DNA of 38,621 nucleotides from Lentisphaerota bacterium (GTDB lineage: Bacteria > Verrucomicrobiota > Kiritimatiellia > JAAZAB01): positions 1 to 38,621 of the forward strand of contig JACPGM010000105.1 in NCBI GenBank assembly GCA_016188985.1. The letters run 5' to 3'. A program made the translations under genes and the position numbers. This document shows, one piece after another, positions 24,201 to 31,475 of this stretch. Each line of letters starts with the position of its first letter. Within the stretch, counting starts at the first letter, position 1. The notes under the pieces were generated by a model that saw nothing but the letters and a program-made list of their open reading frames with translations, had not been told where the DNA came from and ran no database searches.

Positions 24201-24371
24201 ATAGACCTTGATGGCCTCGGCATAACGGCCGTTGCGCATGTGCTCCTCGCCGATCTTGGCCTTTTCATCCAGAGGCTCAAGGGCGGTCGTCAATCCGGCC
24301 AGCCAGAGAAAAACCAGAAGCGGCCAACTCATCTGCCGCGCGCATCTGTTCATAAAACGCCTCGCTTGCAT
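21300..24371 (-). CDS. Large secreted TPR-repeat protein (1023 residues)
   Basis: An exceptionally long TPR solenoid. The N terminus has a signal sequence or anchor (PLLVFLWLAGLTTALE, about residues 16-31). From residue 40 to the C terminus it consists of degenerate tetratricopeptide repeats, for example NGRYAEAIKVYEKIM, KQYTEAETDLKNLLRSYPGS, KDFPRMAEALEVLIQAYPKN and GRFEDAIDYYTRCVESNPAY. The YPGS/FPKG/YPDH turns are of the YbgF/BamD-like type used in envelope assembly. An alternative start is Met7 (24353). It is divergent from the ExbB/ExbD operon, which begins with another TPR protein, so a periplasmic scaffold for that machine is a reasonable inference. Confidence 0.85.
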   Translation of the reverse strand: MQARRFMNRCARQMSWPLLVFLWLAGLTTALEPLDEKAKIGEEHMRNGRYAEAIKVYEKIMESPTYAGILAVKFDLAWAYYLEGFFEKAIPLLRDLSGVRAPSEAIKAQALFLLADSHARLAATQDEPKQEADRKKNLKLSLELHTEFQSKYAKNPNLPQSLYGRGYAYFLNKQYTEAETDLKNLLRSYPGSSAAQDAHYLLASVYSQQGLEHIQAGRKNEAKPFLDKAREIFGQLTKLEGNPVTANDSLFALAETWFGAGLYDEAIRTFREVRPKNEVLKILNGQLDKVMTELAAQMARREDTTYIKGEHDRLKALVNAVKESTDSVVACYLRIAQAYFEAASYDLCRVLCRHLAAFAVGESKQQINYLLINTYLKEEDPENAEREFELFQQTFGADVTIADTASLAIGQLYMRQGTEQGLAKALVQFTKSVDEYPKGSAFEDALRLKFAAEYVLSQYEETVQTIDAYLEKFPKGAAVPTALYYKAMALAELKELDEALATIDQVIRRFPQKTEAFDAVDEVFYQKGDLLMRAKKPQEAARHYQDFLARFKDSPLRPEGMYQLAVALNASAKTEEAKLVLEDLARQYPDHKSAPMGLHQIAVIYYDKKDFPRMAEALEVLIQAYPKNALATDGFYWLGTIARQDGRFEDAIDYYTRCVESNPAYENAPACLLNSALSYRDMAEKMGLPAVLSEERRALFRATLFDAAHGFENLLASYPASTEAQDAVSGMARAIFDLVRYKEIKEDAGDQFFAQALARHKDRSNLAAKLSFARGNFLLLNRQTDKALAAFKQAFTIDPQVRLSPPMLASYAEALKEANQPSEAETIYNKIIADFPDDWEALAPAWYGLADIQFRRNNFDAAKPAFEKVLKDYPWYEPGKQGKVKLAQIFEMNKDYEQAALMFTEVWKQEKGAARIGAMLGVARCQLAQVRATPKPDNWRDLIKAASENLTKIIVLYEAFPEYCAEAYFLQGQACELVGEPAKAKEMYYKVTTDYKNFPPAKPSAVRLQALGGYSPPAAATGN

Positions 24372-24777
24372 CGTTCAGGGTTTTTGCCAAGAAACCGCCG
24401 CGGTTCTCAGGTCGGCGGGCGGCTCTCTACCATAATCGGGAAACATGGCGGAGAGAAGCATTACACTTTTACAAAAAAAAGGCCAGATTTTATTTTTTGC
24501 ATTTGACAGTGCGCCCACATTGCCCATATCTTTTCTTTCGTTCAGAGGAAGGCGTCAAGGCTTTTCCTCCGTTTGCGGTAATGGACCAGTTATTGAGGGT
24601 CGTGTGATGGTAGGGACGGCTCGCCGAGCCGTCCGCGGCGCGTTCGGCCTGCCCGAGCGTCGGCCAGGGCGAACGCGCCTTACCTCTTGCCCCTCCTCAA
24701 GACTGAGACTTGCCGTTTGAGGGGCATAATCCATGCGGTAGCCGAGCAACTCAGCGCCAGGATAGGCAACTTAAGCT
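24372..24777. other. Divergent intergenic region containing repeat A4
   Basis: No gene is supported. The first 200 bases are relatively AT-rich near 24470-24540 and probably hold promoters for both directions. Repeat copy A4 occupies 24586-24707. Confidence 0.5.
24586..24707 (+). repeat. Dispersed repeat family A, short copy A4
   Basis: Has the family left part (GGTAGGGACGGCTCGCCGAG), GCGCGTTCGG, GAACGCGCCTTACCTCTTGC and the right end CAAGACTGAG. The central CTACTCCGCC...GAAGGCTGG segment of A1-A3 is replaced by a shorter CCTGCCCGAG-type segment, giving 122 bases. Confidence 0.8.
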
Positions 24778-25626
24778 ATGTACCAACCAGGATTATTCCG
24801 GCTCGCACTCATTGCCGTTGCCCTTCTGCTGGCGGCCGTGCGCGCCTGGCCGGAAGACGTGGTTCAGACCAAGACGCAAACGTTCCGGGGGCGGGTGACC
24901 TCCGTGGATGCAACCGGCGTCCACATTCAACTTTCCCAGGGCGGCGAAGTCACGGTGCCGCGCGCCGGCATCGTGCAATTGACGGTTGAGCCGCCGCCCA
25001 GCGTGGTGCGGGGCCTGGCCGCCTATGAGAAGGGCGACCTGCGCGAGGCCTTGCTGAACCTGGGCAAGATCACGACGCACTATCGGGGACTCGACACCGG
25101 CTGGGTGGTTACCGGGCTGGTGTATTTCGCGCGCGCCAGTCTGCGCGCCGGCCAATATGACCAGGCCGCTCAGGCTTTCGCTAGCTTCCAGCAGACCTAT
25201 CCGGAACACCCGCTCGGCCTCGCCGCCGCGGTGGGTCTGGCCGCAATTGAACTCTCCCGGAAAAACTACACCAACGCTCTGGAGCGCTTCCAGGAATTGG
25301 CCGAGCCTTATACTCAACAGATAAAACCACCGAAGGACCAGTTGCCGTACGTGGCCGAAATCTATCTCGGGCTTGGCCAAACCCAGGAAGGCCTGGGTCA
25401 CCCGGCCGAGGCCTTGAACGAGTATTGGCGCGTGATTGGTTTATATCCCGTGGAACCCTCCTGTTCGGAGGCCCTTTACCGCGCGGCCGAACTGCTGGTT
25501 AAATCCAACCAGCCGCAAAAGGCCGAAAAAATGTTGACCGAGCTGATTGAAAATTATCCGGCCTCGTCCTTTGCCGAGCGGGCTGTTGCCTTGCGCAAGA
25601 CCCTGGGGAGCAGGCGAACGAACTGA
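24778..25626 (+). CDS. Secreted TPR protein of the ExbB/ExbD operon (YbgF-like)
   Basis: A 282-residue protein with signal peptide (LFRLALIAVALLLAAVRAWP). A small beta domain follows (TFRGRVTSVDATGVHIQLSQ, about residues 36-75), and then about five TPR units from residue 80, for example GQYDQAAQAFASFQQTYPEH and NQPQKAEKMLTELIENYPAS. The layout resembles the TPR protein CpoB/YbgF of Tol-Pal operons, but without the coiled coil. It is the first gene of the run leading to ExbB, 90 bases upstream of it. A periplasmic adaptor role is inferred. Confidence 0.78.
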   Translation: MYQPGLFRLALIAVALLLAAVRAWPEDVVQTKTQTFRGRVTSVDATGVHIQLSQGGEVTVPRAGIVQLTVEPPPSVVRGLAAYEKGDLREALLNLGKITTHYRGLDTGWVVTGLVYFARASLRAGQYDQAAQAFASFQQTYPEHPLGLAAAVGLAAIELSRKNYTNALERFQELAEPYTQQIKPPKDQLPYVAEIYLGLGQTQEGLGHPAEALNEYWRVIGLYPVEPSCSEALYRAAELLVKSNQPQKAEKMLTELIENYPASSFAERAVALRKTLGSRRTN

Positions 25627-25671
25627 TACATTTCAACGCGCGGAATTAAACGCAAACCGGCCCGCAATGCT

Positions 25672-25688
25672 TCCCGATTCCATCGGGA
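25672..25688. repeat. Short hairpin between the TPR and exbB-like genes
   Basis: TCCCGAT and ATCGGGA form a perfect 7-bp stem around a 3-base loop. It lies between the TPR stop and the strong AGGAGG site of the exbB-like gene. It may stabilise the downstream message or be a small dispersed hairpin. Confidence 0.55.
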
Positions 25689-25716
25689 TGCAGGCGGGCT
25701 ATTCAGGAGGGACACC

Positions 25717-26775
25717 ATGCAGACACGCTCGCGGCAATGCTTAATGGCCTTGACAGTAATTGGATTTTTATTGGCGGGAATGCCGTTGCTGACGGGCCTG
25801 AACCCGGTAACGACCGCTTACGCCCAGGCGCCGGCCAATCCCCCGGCCGATGCCCCTGCCAGCGGCGGCTGGGATAAAAACAAGAAACCAGAAACTCTCA
25901 TGGATTACTGGCGGCAGGGCGGGCCAACCATGTGGCCCTTGCTGGCCACGGCCGTGTGGATCACGGCCGTCCTGATCGAGCTTATACTAAAACTGCGCCT
26001 GAGCGTGGTCTCGCCGGCGGGGATCGTCCAGCAGTTGTATCAAACCTTGACCGTCAAGGATTATCAGAAGGCCTGGAAGATCGGCCGGGAAAATCCCAGC
26101 GTGGTTACCCGCATTTTATGCGCGGCGCTGGAAAAACTGCCCCAAGGCCGCGAACCCTTTGAGGCCGCCGCGCTGGAAGCCGCGTCCACCGAAAGCAATA
26201 TCTTCAAGAACAAGAACGCCTATATTAACTTGAACTCCACGATCGCGCCGTTGTTGGGACTCTTCGGCACGATTTCCGGCATGGTCGGCGCATTTAATTC
26301 CATGGCCTATAGCGGGGCCGTGGGCGATCCCACCAAGCTGGCCGGAGATATCGGCGAGGCTCTGATCACCACCTATGCCGGCCTGATTGTCGCCATCCCG
26401 GGACTGTGCGCCTATTACCTCCTGGGCAACCGCACCAAAAAGGTCATGGAATATGTTCAGAGCCGTTTGTCGGTGCTGTTCGATGAAATTGATTTTGACA
26501 ACATTCCCGAGGACCTGGTGATTGTCACCAAGGAAGCGCGCCTGGCCTACCTGGGCGGCGTGGTCGGCGCTCCGGGCGCCAAGTCCGCCACCGGCACTAC
26601 GGCCAAAGCCGCCACTGGCGCCGCGACAAAAGCCGCCTCCAGTGCTCCGGCTGCGGCTTCGGCCGCAGCAGCAGCGGCCAAAGCGCCGCGCGTGGCCTGC
26701 CCGAATTGTTCCAAGGAAGTCACCGAAGGCGCCGCGAAATGCCAGCATTGCGGCGCGGAACTGGATTGGGAATGA
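25717..26775 (+). CDS. MotA/TolQ/ExbB proton channel protein with C-terminal zinc ribbon
   Basis: The 352-residue ExbB/TolQ homologue forms the inner-membrane proton channel with ExbD. Residues 10-37 look like a cleavable signal or an extra helix ending AYAQA. The three core helices are at about 72-92, 172-195 and 212-235. Channel-lining family motifs are NSTIAPLLGLFGTISGMVGAF (Thr175) and EALITTYAGLIVAIPG (Thr218/219). After an Ala-rich linker (about 285-325) the tail ends with a zinc-ribbon pattern, CPNC...CQHC (Cys328, 331, 342, 345), which is not part of standard ExbB. A strong AGGAGG site precedes it. exbD follows after 7 bases. Confidence 0.9.
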   Translation: MQTRSRQCLMALTVIGFLLAGMPLLTGLNPVTTAYAQAPANPPADAPASGGWDKNKKPETLMDYWRQGGPTMWPLLATAVWITAVLIELILKLRLSVVSPAGIVQQLYQTLTVKDYQKAWKIGRENPSVVTRILCAALEKLPQGREPFEAAALEAASTESNIFKNKNAYINLNSTIAPLLGLFGTISGMVGAFNSMAYSGAVGDPTKLAGDIGEALITTYAGLIVAIPGLCAYYLLGNRTKKVMEYVQSRLSVLFDEIDFDNIPEDLVIVTKEARLAYLGGVVGAPGAKSATGTTAKAATGAATKAASSAPAAASAAAAAAKAPRVACPNCSKEVTEGAAKCQHCGAELDWE

Positions 26776-26782
26776 AGGCCGC

Positions 26783-27226
26783 ATGAAGAAAAAATGGTTT
26801 CTGGGCGATGAGGAAGAGTGCACCCTGCAGATGGGGCCGATGATGGACTGCGTCTTCCTGCTGATTCTCTACTTTGTGTCAGTCAGCACGATTGACATGG
26901 TGCGCATCAGCAAGGAAGTAAAGTTGCCCGGCACCCATCAAGGCGTCGTAGAAAAAGACGAGTCCGGCCGGTTTATCATTGATATTGAGTGGGACGAAGC
27001 CATTTACGAACCAACCTACAAGGTTGGCACAATCACCGTCGGCAACGCCCAGGAGCTGACGCCCATGATCGAAAGGAGCGCCAAAACGAGCAAGAACCCC
27101 CATTTCCGGGTGGTCCTGCGCACCGACCGGCGGGTACCGTATGAGTTCACGCAGCAGATCATGGCGGCGGTCGCGGACGCCAATGTCCCCAACATGCTCT
27201 TTTCAACCGTGGAAAAGGAACAGTGA
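26783..27226 (+). CDS. ExbD/TolR-family protein, first copy
   Basis: A 147-residue single-span protein. The cytoplasmic start MKKKWFLGDEEECTLQMGPM is followed by a transmembrane helix with the essential proton-carrying Asp in PMMDCVFLLILYF (Asp22), equivalent to Asp25 of E. coli ExbD. The periplasmic domain ends FTQQIMAAVADANVPNMLFS, as in ExbD/TolR. It diverges clearly from the other two ExbD copies downstream. The ATG at 26783 lies 7 bases after the exbB stop with a GAAGG site. The frame is open far upstream, but that part is a shadow of exbB. Confidence 0.9.
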   Translation: MKKKWFLGDEEECTLQMGPMMDCVFLLILYFVSVSTIDMVRISKEVKLPGTHQGVVEKDESGRFIIDIEWDEAIYEPTYKVGTITVGNAQELTPMIERSAKTSKNPHFRVVLRTDRRVPYEFTQQIMAAVADANVPNMLFSTVEKEQ

Positions 27227-27228
27227 GG

Positions 27229-27284
27229 AAGGTTCACAGTTCACGGTTCACAGTTTCCGCCGCTGGCGGACAAGGTTCACAGTT
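27229..27284 (+). repeat. GTTCACAGTT direct repeats with an inserted hairpin
   Basis: AAGGTTCACAGTT at 27229-27241 and 27272-27284, with a third GGTTCACAGTT between them. A 15-base TCCGCC-GCT-GGCGGA hairpin occupies 27256-27270. The same GTTCACAGTT box occurs at 36951-36960. It lies between the first and second exbD copies, and sets the duplicated exbD-DUF4159 units apart from the exbB-exbD pair. Confidence 0.65.
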
Positions 27285-27409
27285 AAAAGTTACCGCCGCG
27301 GCAGCGCCGCATAGCTCTCAAAAAAAGCAGTTTACTTCGCATAATAGGTAGCTATAATATATGCAGACAAAGAGGTTTGCGCCCAACCAACTTAGGAGCG
27401 CCGCCTGAC

Positions 27410-27832
27410 ATGAAATTCCGGGAAGAAAAAGACGAGGGATGCCAACTGCAGATGGGGCCGATGATGGACTGCACCTTCCTGCTGCTGCTCTATTTCCTGG
27501 CCTCCTCCCAGATCAAGATTGAAGAAAAATACCTGGGGCTGCTGGTGCCGGGCAACGCCATCATTGATGTCGAATCTCCGCTGACGGAACTGACCATCGC
27601 GATTAACGAAAACGGGCAGGTGTTCTGTAATGAAATGCCGGTCGGCGGCGCCGATGACCGGCTGCTGCCGCTCCTGCAGGGCAAGCTGAAACAGTGCATT
27701 GATCTCTTTGGCGACAAGCAGCCGGTGGTAATCCATCCGCAGCCCAAAGTGCGCCAGCAGCGGATTGTGGACGTCCTGGCGGCCTGTGCGGCCTCCGGCG
27801 TGAAAAATCTGTCTTTCTTCGCCAATCAGTAG
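27410..27832 (+). CDS. ExbD/TolR-family protein, second copy (duplicated unit 1)
   Basis: A 140-residue ExbD-type protein. Transmembrane Asp20 lies in MGPMMDCTFLLLLYFLASSQ, and the periplasmic domain is ELTIAINENGQVFCNEMPVG followed by DRLLPLLQGKL and QRIVDVLAACAASGVKNLSF. It is almost identical to the third copy at 29377 apart from a small block around residues 50-60 (NAIIDVESPLTE versus NAPTKVESLPAE). The ATG at 27410 has an AGGAG site 11 bases upstream. The DUF4159 protein follows after 14 bases. Confidence 0.9.
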   Translation: MKFREEKDEGCQLQMGPMMDCTFLLLLYFLASSQIKIEEKYLGLLVPGNAIIDVESPLTELTIAINENGQVFCNEMPVGGADDRLLPLLQGKLKQCIDLFGDKQPVVIHPQPKVRQQRIVDVLAACAASGVKNLSFFANQ

Positions 27833-27846
27833 AAAGAATAACGGCC

Positions 27847-29292
27847 ATGCGTTTTGACCTGGAAAGCAGAATTGAAGCGCTGGAAAAACTGGCGGCGCGC
27901 AAGCGCCTCTGGCTGCTGCTTCTGCCGCTATTGCGCTCGCGCTATTTTTTGATTTCGCTGGCTTTTTATCTCTCACTGCTGTTGATCTTTGCCGCTCACC
28001 GGATTTCGTTTTACATCATTAACCCCGACTTGCCGACAGGCACTATTTTAGTGCTGCCTCCGGCGGCGCCACCGCCACTAACCACCCCCACGCCAGAGAC
28101 CAAGCCCGAAATCGAGAAGATCAAAGTAGCTCCCACGGCCGAGAGCATCAAAAACAAGGTAACCCACATTACCAGTTTGGCCCCTTCCGAGTTCGTCCGC
28201 CTGGAGATGCCCCAGACCAGACCAGTAAAGGAAATGGTTGGCATCAAATTACCAACCGAGCTGAGCAAGTACCGCGACATTGCCTACAAGGAGAGGCTCA
28301 AGCTCGTGTATGCTTTACAGAAAGACTGGGATGTCCAGAACAAGGGGAAACAGACCATTGCCAAGTTCACGATCTACCAGGCCAAGTACCAGGAGGGCGA
28401 CTGGAATTGCAATCCGAGCGCCCTGCCTAACCTGATGCTCCAGATCCGCTACTGGTCAAAGGACCGGATTGACGCGCGCATCCACCCCGAGGTGCTCGAT
28501 ATCGGCACCGATCAGCTCTTCACCATCAAGCCCCCCTTCGTCTACCTGACCGGCCACAAGGAGTTTCACTTCCAGGAAAACGAAGTTAAAAACCTGCGCG
28601 ATTATCTGCTTATGGGCGGCTGTGTCTGGGCCGATAGCGCCCTGGCCGGGCGCCGCTCCCGCTTTGACGTCGCTTTCCGGCGCGAGATCGCGCTAGTTCT
28701 GCCGGACCGGGATTTTGAGATTGTTCCGGCAACTCATGAAATGTTCGATGCCTTCTTTGAGAAAATCGGGCTGCCCAGCGGCATGAATTATTATGACGAG
28801 CCGCTTGAGATGATTAACCTTGATGACAAGTTGGCCGTGCTTTACACCCCGAACGGCTATGGCCATCTCTGGGAGGCGCGGCTCAACCGCCAAGGCAAGA
28901 TTGAATGGGGCCAAGTCTACGTTGGCAAGCCCGAAGACATCCACAAGAAAAGGGCCTGGCGCTACTGGGCCTACGTCTTCGGCCCGCACCTGGCAGGCGG
29001 CTACCACAACCGGATTATCTATCGGAATCTTAATGACGAAACTACCCAAAACGCCTACAAATTAGGCATCAACGTCGTGGTGCATCTCCTGCTTCGCTAC
29101 CAGAACGAGCTGAAGCTGCTGCCCAAGGAACTGCCCGCCGGCCCGGACCTGGCCAGCCGCTTGGCGCCGACGGTGCCAACAAAGACGGCCGTGACCGCCA
29201 CCAATCCGCCGGCCGATGAAGAGATGCCTGATACCAAGGCCGCGCCGGGCGCCCGCCGCATAACAACCAGACCGAGTGAAAGGAACTTTTAG
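27847..29292 (+). CDS. TonB-shaped inner-membrane protein with DUF4159 domain, copy 1
   Basis: A 481-residue protein. It has a short cytoplasmic N terminus with a possible coiled coil (FDLESRIEALEKLAARKR), one transmembrane helix (about 32-56), a Pro-rich periplasmic linker (PPAAPPPLTTPTPETKP, about 71-87) and a C-terminal DUF4159 domain (about 172-430). The DUF4159 marks are GDWNCNPSALPNLMLQI, VYLTGHKEFHF, LRDYLLMGGCVWADSA and FRREIALVLPD, a glutamine-amidotransferase-like fold. The helix plus Pro-rich linker layout copies TonB or TolA, and the gene follows exbD directly, so it may be the force-transducing partner. DUF4159 biochemical function is unknown. Confidence 0.85.
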   Translation: MRFDLESRIEALEKLAARKRLWLLLLPLLRSRYFLISLAFYLSLLLIFAAHRISFYIINPDLPTGTILVLPPAAPPPLTTPTPETKPEIEKIKVAPTAESIKNKVTHITSLAPSEFVRLEMPQTRPVKEMVGIKLPTELSKYRDIAYKERLKLVYALQKDWDVQNKGKQTIAKFTIYQAKYQEGDWNCNPSALPNLMLQIRYWSKDRIDARIHPEVLDIGTDQLFTIKPPFVYLTGHKEFHFQENEVKNLRDYLLMGGCVWADSALAGRRSRFDVAFRREIALVLPDRDFEIVPATHEMFDAFFEKIGLPSGMNYYDEPLEMINLDDKLAVLYTPNGYGHLWEARLNRQGKIEWGQVYVGKPEDIHKKRAWRYWAYVFGPHLAGGYHNRIIYRNLNDETTQNAYKLGINVVVHLLLRYQNELKLLPKELPAGPDLASRLAPTVPTKTAVTATNPPADEEMPDTKAAPGARRITTRPSERNF

Positions 29293-29376
29293 CGCGTTAC
29301 CAGAAGCTCAGGTTAGAACTAAAAAACAATTGCCAGCACTTAGCGTACTACCGCCAGGCAAATCGGGACCAAGACC

Positions 29377-29799
29377 ATGAAATTCCGGGAAGAAAAAGAC
29401 GAGGAATGCCAACTGCAGATGGGGCCGATGATGGATTGCACGTTCCTGCTGCTGCTCTATTTCCTGGCCTCCTCCCAGATCAAGATTGAAGAAAAATATT
29501 TGGGGTTGCTGGTGCCGGGCAACGCCCCAACCAAGGTAGAATCCCTGCCGGCAGAACTGACCATCGCGATCAACGAAAACGGGCAGGTGTTTTGCAATGA
29601 AATGCCGGTCGGCGGCGCCGATGACCGGCTGCTGCCGCTCCTGCAGGGCAAGCTGAAACAGTGCATTGATCTCTTTGGCGACAAGCAGCCGGTGGTTATC
29701 CATCCGCAGCCCAAAGTGCGCCAGCAGCGGATTGTGGACGTCCTGGCGGCCTGCGCGGCCGCCGGCGTGAAAAATCTGTCTTTCTTCGCCAATCAGTAG
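29377..29799 (+). CDS. ExbD/TolR-family protein, third copy (duplicated unit 2)
   Basis: A 140-residue near-duplicate of the second copy: same transmembrane motif with Asp20, same periplasmic domain, and the same 14-base spacer to the next gene. Differences concentrate around residues 50-60. Its upstream region is only about 85 bases after the first DUF4159 gene, with no clear promoter, so it is probably on the same transcript. Retention of both copies suggests that two different ExbD-DUF4159 pairs share one ExbB. Confidence 0.9.
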   Translation: MKFREEKDEECQLQMGPMMDCTFLLLLYFLASSQIKIEEKYLGLLVPGNAPTKVESLPAELTIAINENGQVFCNEMPVGGADDRLLPLLQGKLKQCIDLFGDKQPVVIHPQPKVRQQRIVDVLAACAAAGVKNLSFFANQ

Positions 29800-29813
29800 A
29801 AAGAATAACGGCC

Positions 29814-31271
29814 ATGCGTTTTGACCTGGAAAGCAAAATCGAAGCGCTGGAAAAACTGGCGGAGAGCAAGCGCCTGGGGCGCCTGCTTCTGCCGTTGTTG
29901 CGCTCGCGCTATTTTTTGATTTCGCTGGTCTTTTATCTCTCGCTGCTGTTGGTTTTCGCCGGCTACAAGGTTTCATCCTACATTGCCATCCGCGGTTCGT
30001 TTGATGAAGGCGCGTTGCTGGTCCTGCCCCCGGCGGCGCCGCAGCAACCGCAGAAGCAAAAGACGGAGAGCAAGGTCGAAACCAAGGAAATCAAAGTCGC
30101 CACCACGGCCGAAAACCTGAAAAACAAGGTGACCCGCATTACCACCATGGCGCCTTCGGAGTTCGTCCGCCCGGATACGCCCCAGCCGTTGCCGGTGATG
30201 AAAATGGCCGAAATCAAATTGCCAACGGAAATGAGCAAGCGCATCGAGGCCTCGCGCATTGCGCGCCTGCAGGGCGTAGCCAAGTTTCAGAAAGAATGGA
30301 ACGTCCAGAACAGCGGGCGCCAGACCAAGGCCAAGTTCACGATCTACCAGGCCAAGTACGCGGATGGCGACTGGAATTGCAACCCCAGCGCGCTGCATAA
30401 CATGATGCTGCAGATTCGTGCCTGGAGCAAGGACCGGATTGACGCCCGCATCCACCCCGAAGTGCTCGATATCGGCACCGATCAGATCTTCACGATCAAG
30501 CCGCCCTTCATCTACCTGACCGGCCACAAAAATTTCCGTTTCCAGGAGAACGAGGTCAAAAACCTGCGCGATTACCTGCTGCTGGGCGGCTGCGTCTGGG
30601 CCGATAGCGCCCTGGCCGGGCGCCGCTCCCGCTTTGACGTCGCTTTCCGGCGCGAGATCGCGCGGGTTCTGCCGGACCGGGAGTTCGAGATCGTCCCGGA
30701 AAATCACGAGATGTTCGACACTTTCTTTGAGAAAATCGGGCTGCCCAGCGGCATGAATTATTATGACGAGCCCGTCGAGATGATCAACATTGATGGCAAG
30801 CTGGCCGTGCTGTATTCCTTGAACGGTTACGGCCATCTCTGGGAGGCGCGGCTAAATCGCGATGGTAAGATCGAGTGGCAACAAGTCTACGTGGGCAAGC
30901 CCGAAGATATGGGCAAGAAAAATGTGCCATATAAGTGGCGCTACTGGAGGCATGTTTATGGCCCGCATCTGGCGGGCGGGCACTATCAGCGGGTTATCTA
31001 CCGCAACCTAAATGATGAAACCACGCGCAATTCCTACAAGTTCGGCATCAACGTCGTGGTGCATCTCCTGACCCGCTACCAGCGCGAATTAATGCTGCTG
31101 CCCAAGGAATTGCCCACTGGCCCGGACCTGGCCAGCCGTTTGGCGCCAACGGCGTCAACCAATGTTGCCGCAACCGCCACCAATCAGCCGGCCGAGGAAG
31201 AAGCCCCGGAGCCCAAGACCGTGCCGGGCGCCCGCCGGATAACAACCAAACAAAGCGACCGAAACTTTTAA
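29814..31271 (+). CDS. TonB-shaped inner-membrane protein with DUF4159 domain, copy 2
   Basis: A 485-residue paralogue of the protein at 27847 with the same layout: N-terminal charged segment, one transmembrane helix, periplasmic linker and DUF4159 domain. The linker is different in composition (QQPQKQKTESKVETKEIKVA, Gln/Lys/Glu-rich rather than Pro/Thr-rich). The domain has the same blocks (GDWNCNPSALHNMML, IYLTGHKNFRF, LLLGGCVWADSA, FRREIARVLPD). Both end in GARRITT followed by K/RPS/QSxRNF. Variation is highest in the linker and around residues 140-165, so the copies may contact different partners. Confidence 0.85.
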   Translation: MRFDLESKIEALEKLAESKRLGRLLLPLLRSRYFLISLVFYLSLLLVFAGYKVSSYIAIRGSFDEGALLVLPPAAPQQPQKQKTESKVETKEIKVATTAENLKNKVTRITTMAPSEFVRPDTPQPLPVMKMAEIKLPTEMSKRIEASRIARLQGVAKFQKEWNVQNSGRQTKAKFTIYQAKYADGDWNCNPSALHNMMLQIRAWSKDRIDARIHPEVLDIGTDQIFTIKPPFIYLTGHKNFRFQENEVKNLRDYLLLGGCVWADSALAGRRSRFDVAFRREIARVLPDREFEIVPENHEMFDTFFEKIGLPSGMNYYDEPVEMINIDGKLAVLYSLNGYGHLWEARLNRDGKIEWQQVYVGKPEDMGKKNVPYKWRYWRHVYGPHLAGGHYQRVIYRNLNDETTRNSYKFGINVVVHLLTRYQRELMLLPKELPTGPDLASRLAPTASTNVAATATNQPAEEEAPEPKTVPGARRITTKQSDRNF

Positions 31272-31353
31272 GCGGTTGTGAAGGCATATATCCAGATGAT
31301 GGGCCAGCCGGTAATTGTTTCCTGTAGCTGCGGCGCCTGCCCGAGCTCGGCCA

Positions 31354-31412
31354 GGGGTGACGCCGTGGCCGCCAGAAGAAGCCACGCCTTTACAGGCGCG
31401 GCTACAAACCAC
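31354..31412 (+). repeat. Repeat family B, copy B1
   Basis: GTGACGCCGTGGCCGCC then AGAAGAAGCCACGCC and GGCGCGGCTACAAACCAC. It matches B2 (33293-33353) almost fully but lacks the left GTAGCCGCG. It lies in the leader of the FG-GAP gene. Confidence 0.8.
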
Positions 31413-31423
31413 GGGATAGGCAT

Positions 31424-31456
31424 GGCCACGCCTTCACAGGCGCGGCTACAAACCAC
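31424..31456 (+). repeat. Repeat family B, partial copy
   Basis: Repeats the right half of B1 (GGCCACGCCTTCACAGGCGC then GGCTACAAACCAC) 12 bases further on. It ends 20 bases before the likely start of the FG-GAP gene. Confidence 0.75.
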
Positions 31457-31475
31457 AGTGGTTCTCCAGCGCCTA

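Larger units (their letters stand above)
27410..29292 (+). repeat. Duplicated unit 1: exbD plus DUF4159 gene
   Basis: The 1.9-kb unit is repeated at 29377-31271 in the same orientation. The ExbD part and the exbD-DUF4159 junction are almost identical at DNA level. The DUF4159 genes share long identical runs, but differ in the linker and C-terminal tail. Confidence 0.88.
29377..31271 (+). repeat. Duplicated unit 2: exbD plus DUF4159 gene
   Basis: Direct tandem copy of 27410-29292, separated by about 84 bases of unrelated sequence. Its DUF4159 gene is four codons longer than in unit 1. Confidence 0.88.

Noticed and set aside
22245-24506. Two plus-strand frames of about 360 codons (22245-23333 and 23439-24506)
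   Set aside because: Both are complementary to the 1023-residue TPR gene and show no domain or ribosome site.
27229-27409. Small gene between the first two exbD copies
   Set aside because: The stretch consists of GTTCACAGTT repeats and a hairpin. No frame with a ribosome site is convincing apart from the exbD start at 27410.
31278-31475. N-terminal extension of the FG-GAP protein
   Set aside because: It is made of family B repeat sequence, and the signal peptide begins at 31476.
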